DNA from: JAZGDL01 sp036477795
GTDB lineage: Bacteria > Planctomycetota > Phycisphaerae > UBA1845
DNA length: 14,773 nt
Direction: 5' to 3'
Assembly: GCA_036477795.1 (NCBI GenBank)
Contig: JAZGDL010000020.1
Span: 1-14,773 of the forward strand
The notes beneath the pieces were generated by a model. That model was not told the origin of the DNA. It saw only the letters and a list, made by a program, of their open reading frames with translations, and made no database searches. Below are positions 14,301 to 14,773 of the stretch, piece by piece. Each line of letters starts with the position of its first letter. Position 1 is the first letter of the stretch. The position numbers and the translations under genes are program-made.

Positions 14301-14773
14301 GCCTCGAGCAGCAGGGCGATGTGCTCCTCGATCTCCTCGAATTCTTCCGAGGGGGCACTGATGATGACACGTCGTGCCGCCGTCTGGGAGACGATGCGCG
14401 TGTCACCGCTGCCAGCGCCCGGGGATCTGCCCATCTTGCCTTTTCTTGCCGTCTGGTGACCGGTCACCAGTTCCTTCAGCAGGCCGACGAAGTCATCCAG
14501 CTTGTGCCCCGGGGGAACGGTGTACACGCGCGTCTCGTGGCTCTCCGCCCCTGGGACGTCCAACTGCTCGATCAGTTCGGCGATCTCGTCCAGCATTTTC
14601 GACGGTCCGCCGACCACCAGCGTGCGATCGATCAGCGCCACCGTAACCGCGTCTTTGCCAGCGCCTGCTCTCTTGCGGCCGCGACCCCGGGTCGAGGCTT
14701 TGGTGGCTGCGACTCCGGTATCGAGGATCTTCTTGATCTCCATGGGGTCGGCGTGCTTGATGGTAAACAGGCG
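8387..14773 (-). CDS. giant barrel-less protein of ~23 secretin N-domain-like repeats, 5' end cut by window edge
   Basis: The frame is open from the right edge, giving 2128 visible residues. The ATG at 14743 is not the true start: the ten codons before it (RLFTIKHADP) already belong to the first repeat. Residue 1 below is the first codon in the window. Residues 1-755 are three copies of a three-domain unit (1-254, 255-506, 507-755). About 14 single secretin-N-like domains follow, from about 759 to 2052. Their signature is a beta-alpha start such as RTYKLEHANAAEVATQLKEA and then P-R-T-N-TLIVSA with a helix ending in LD. The domains near 1028-1312 are interrupted by an acidic insert with six Asp in a row (1102-1107), a Gln-rich segment (1219-1257) and a run of five Lys (1270-1274). 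Residues 2058-2086 are only the first half of a domain. They are followed by a 40-residue tail with 18 Lys/Arg and repeated GSSKRG. No secretin barrel or enzyme motif is visible. By analogy with secretin N-domains it may form stacked periplasmic rings with the neighbouring secretin (inference). A signal peptide, if present, lies outside the window. Confidence 0.9.
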   Translation of the reverse strand, partial: RLFTIKHADPMEIKKILDTGVAATKASTRGRGRKRAGAGKDAVTVALIDRTLVVGGPSKMLDEIAELIEQLDVPGAESHETRVYTVPPGHKLDDFVGLLKELVTGHQTARKGKMGRSPGAGSGDTRIVSQTAARRVIISAPSEEFEEIEEHIALLLEAEPAKKTVVKFITIKHSDPSSIAAIVEPMLQRRLKELIATGEIVSEAPTGKRQKPVQQAAVSAVADVSNARLILTIPAELLAEAEALIAELDQPQKRRLFTLEHANPEEMKQLIQSGVLGAGARPRPRGKSASGQTEGVTVAVIDQTLVVNGPPRLIDEIAELIGRFDVPGADESVTRVYDIPPGYDLLQIIKMLDTLTTEGGDARRKRASKQAARGTSQTRFLSDSSGRRLIVSAPPDKFENIEANLALLLEGAPRDQLQIKFIDVKHISPAAVAEIVKPILQSRLAELTGTAIGLDVADIKRGRTAKRPGIEVTPDANNERVIVTAPAALMAEAESLIARIDQEQDRRTFTLEHADPVEIQSIIESGVLGPGKRRAGKGAAASPDVVVAVIDRTLMVSGPSEQLNDIAAMIERFDVPAAETNEMRVYSVPPGRDINDIVTSLDLLIDGSAKAPLLRGKLGKLPKSLDVAGEVRVVPQASTRRILISAPPARFDEIEQTLALILEGAAPQRSLTKFIPLEHADPATVAELIEPILQMRLDELVSTGDVVDPKARAAKRSGVSVTPDVNNERIVVTAPADIVAEAEALVAKLDRPQTRDDRIMRTIKLVRASPVEMVETINAMLTGKRLSPKPKRPKLRDRSGVARSGTSAASGGTDKVTIVEAPGGGAVVLSGVPDAVDEVESWILRLDQEATTEQTLKIYHIRTADVEQLADTIMDLCDTALPKARVTAKSLDLGLDFEPPSRVRRGAEITLTTDYWNRTILVRASPMKLFEVDRVVEIYDGKGGADPVIPLRETQPYLIYELENVDAFDATIALESVLDVVWTHGEPPEVDYISGTNILVVKCMPEHNAEIISLLKTYVDKESEGEKPTIAIVYEPVEGAIASDVAKLLKMRMPGLNINLQQLGEDLPAIEQLGAYRPCVLPLSLLEALQAASTVPLAQAIDDDDDDRREAARRMAGSFAAQDASDDGTGGTVESTGPDTSAAEAVGPVNLRYDDRQGVIVIEGSPREVEEVRDMLEEVLEELETLGGKPDIRVFRIKYRNVQVAASILETMFNAAKTPQQQRVAQQQQRLRLMQQRMKQQQQKQRGQQPGQAGQQQPPATPPAEQEDDKKKKKGTGEIRVYPDAQTRSLIIRAATEDFPIVVELLATIDRPADVVAEFRVFQLDQLAASDVEEQLKVLLGISQQRRPIARRRTGRQQGRGGAAGQAIQQIEDALLNIGLGDAGAGAIDAASDIKITSNPTANTLLVMAPKSALKLIEEFIQKLEAQEVPTIVQRTYKLEHANAAEVATQLKEAFGGSRGGRRAQQGFDPNTVSQAAFTAAPRTNTLIVSAYERDFERIETLIKELDQKLDSGETVQTYVLKNADAGQAAKTLNDVYGTGRQQRRGDGAKTVKFVGDASSNTLFVTAPPDLREGIAQHIKELDVLAGELAKPKVIRLTEGKASEVARFLQSAFESRGAKRGGGVRVIGDDLSNQLIVTAPQELFNQIESLAKTMDQSAVNIETRIFRLKHARAVDVHQQLMDMVRQLAQQLRGSKSMDVFTAVADDRSNTIVCVGGPVAFSLVEQVIAEIDVPKDKSSGGRARRILSLKYADATELAGLITEDLRSTQGGGRGKGGQNVSVIANQALNSLLIGGPADEVEEVLALALAMDQLPSGESDEVEVFALQYSDAEAMKEVLEAYLAKPGGKGRRKGGGQLRGDVRINANPQNNTIVVSGSREQIDRLSAVIAKLDVEVEDAANAPRIVKLDHVRASQIEPILNQMFVETQAGRKRGSSGTMPPVIVADDASDTLIIRAGAGDFTQIAQLIELLDIEGAGDEATFTVVAVAEGVKVSQLAEMVETTINEGERIKAQRWGIEPGTLVVSADARTNSLILAGSVGLFADAERLVRQMERMGPTGGMAIRTIKTKNIAPEEVRRLLQQVISENQGDKSRTARPKGRSVRPKGRTGSKRRPPARRGSSKRGSSKRGR
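12509..14773 (-). repeat. three coding super-repeats of ~250 codons
   Basis: The units are 14012-14773 (254 codons), 13256-14011 (252) and 12509-13255 (249). Each begins with R-L/T-FT-L/I-xHA-D/N-P and carries VAVIDRTLVVSGP-like, RVYxVPPG-like and RRxIISAPP-like segments. A segment KFI.L.H.DP...P.LQ.RL.EL and a final N-E-R-x-I/V-VTAPA follow, with a closing helix ending LDQPQ. Each unit is therefore three N-domain-like modules in fixed order. Protein identity between units is clearly high while the DNA has diverged, so the duplication is not very recent. The window ends at a unit boundary, so more copies may lie to the right. Confidence 0.88.

Noticed and set aside
14743..14773. ATG at 14743 as the start of the giant repeat protein
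   Set aside because: Ten in-frame codons before it already encode the conserved start of a repeat, so the gene enters from outside the window.
3233..14773. A complete type II secretion or type IV pilus operon
   Set aside because: No ATPase, inner-membrane platform, pseudopilin or prepilin peptidase gene is visible. Only secretin-related genes and a lipoprotein are present.

Overview
The window looks like a piece of a GC-rich chromosome from the Planctomycetota, possibly the Phycisphaerae. This rests on three signs. There are very long proteins built from secretin N-domain repeats. There is a four-helix membrane protein resembling a planctomycete-type DUF. There are several families of short palindromic or dispersed repeats, including one that reads SRDRKGAVP when translated and that I recall as common in planctomycete genomes. 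No database was searched, so the taxonomic call is an inference.

Left part (1-1361, all minus strand): a four-helix membrane protein (879-1361) overlaps a 76-residue membrane protein (652-882) by GTGA. A 17-bp tandem repeat and a large imperfect palindrome follow. Then comes the N-terminal 170 codons of a VIT1/CCC1-family metal transporter that runs off the left edge.

Middle part (1362-2675): a divergent control region holds a palindromic repeat, a plausible sigma70 promoter (1544-1571) and two tandem 47-bp hairpin repeats. The second repeat contains the truB start codon. truB (1692-2444, plus) is the only plus-strand gene. It is followed by a convergent spacer with another copy of the same hairpin and other small repeats.

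Right part (2676-14773, all minus strand): this is the striking region. Transcription runs from right to left. The first gene is a huge open-ended CDS (8387 to beyond 14773, 2128 codons visible) made of about 23 secretin-N-like domains. It includes three consecutive copies of a ~250-residue three-domain super-repeat, has no visible secretin barrel and ends in a very basic tail. The second is a 1663-residue secretin (3233-8224) with a signal peptide, 14 N-domain-like repeats and a canonical C-terminal secretin domain. The third is a 171-residue putative lipoprotein (2676-3191). Together they look like one locus for an unusually long periplasmic or outer-membrane secretin channel. The upstream protein could form additional rings and the lipoprotein could be a pilotin-like partner. 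The upstream protein ends in the first half of a repeat and the secretin begins with the second half of one, which suggests the two genes were once a single even larger gene. No other type II, type III or type IV pilus component is visible in the window.

No tRNA, rRNA, CRISPR array or insertion sequence was seen.
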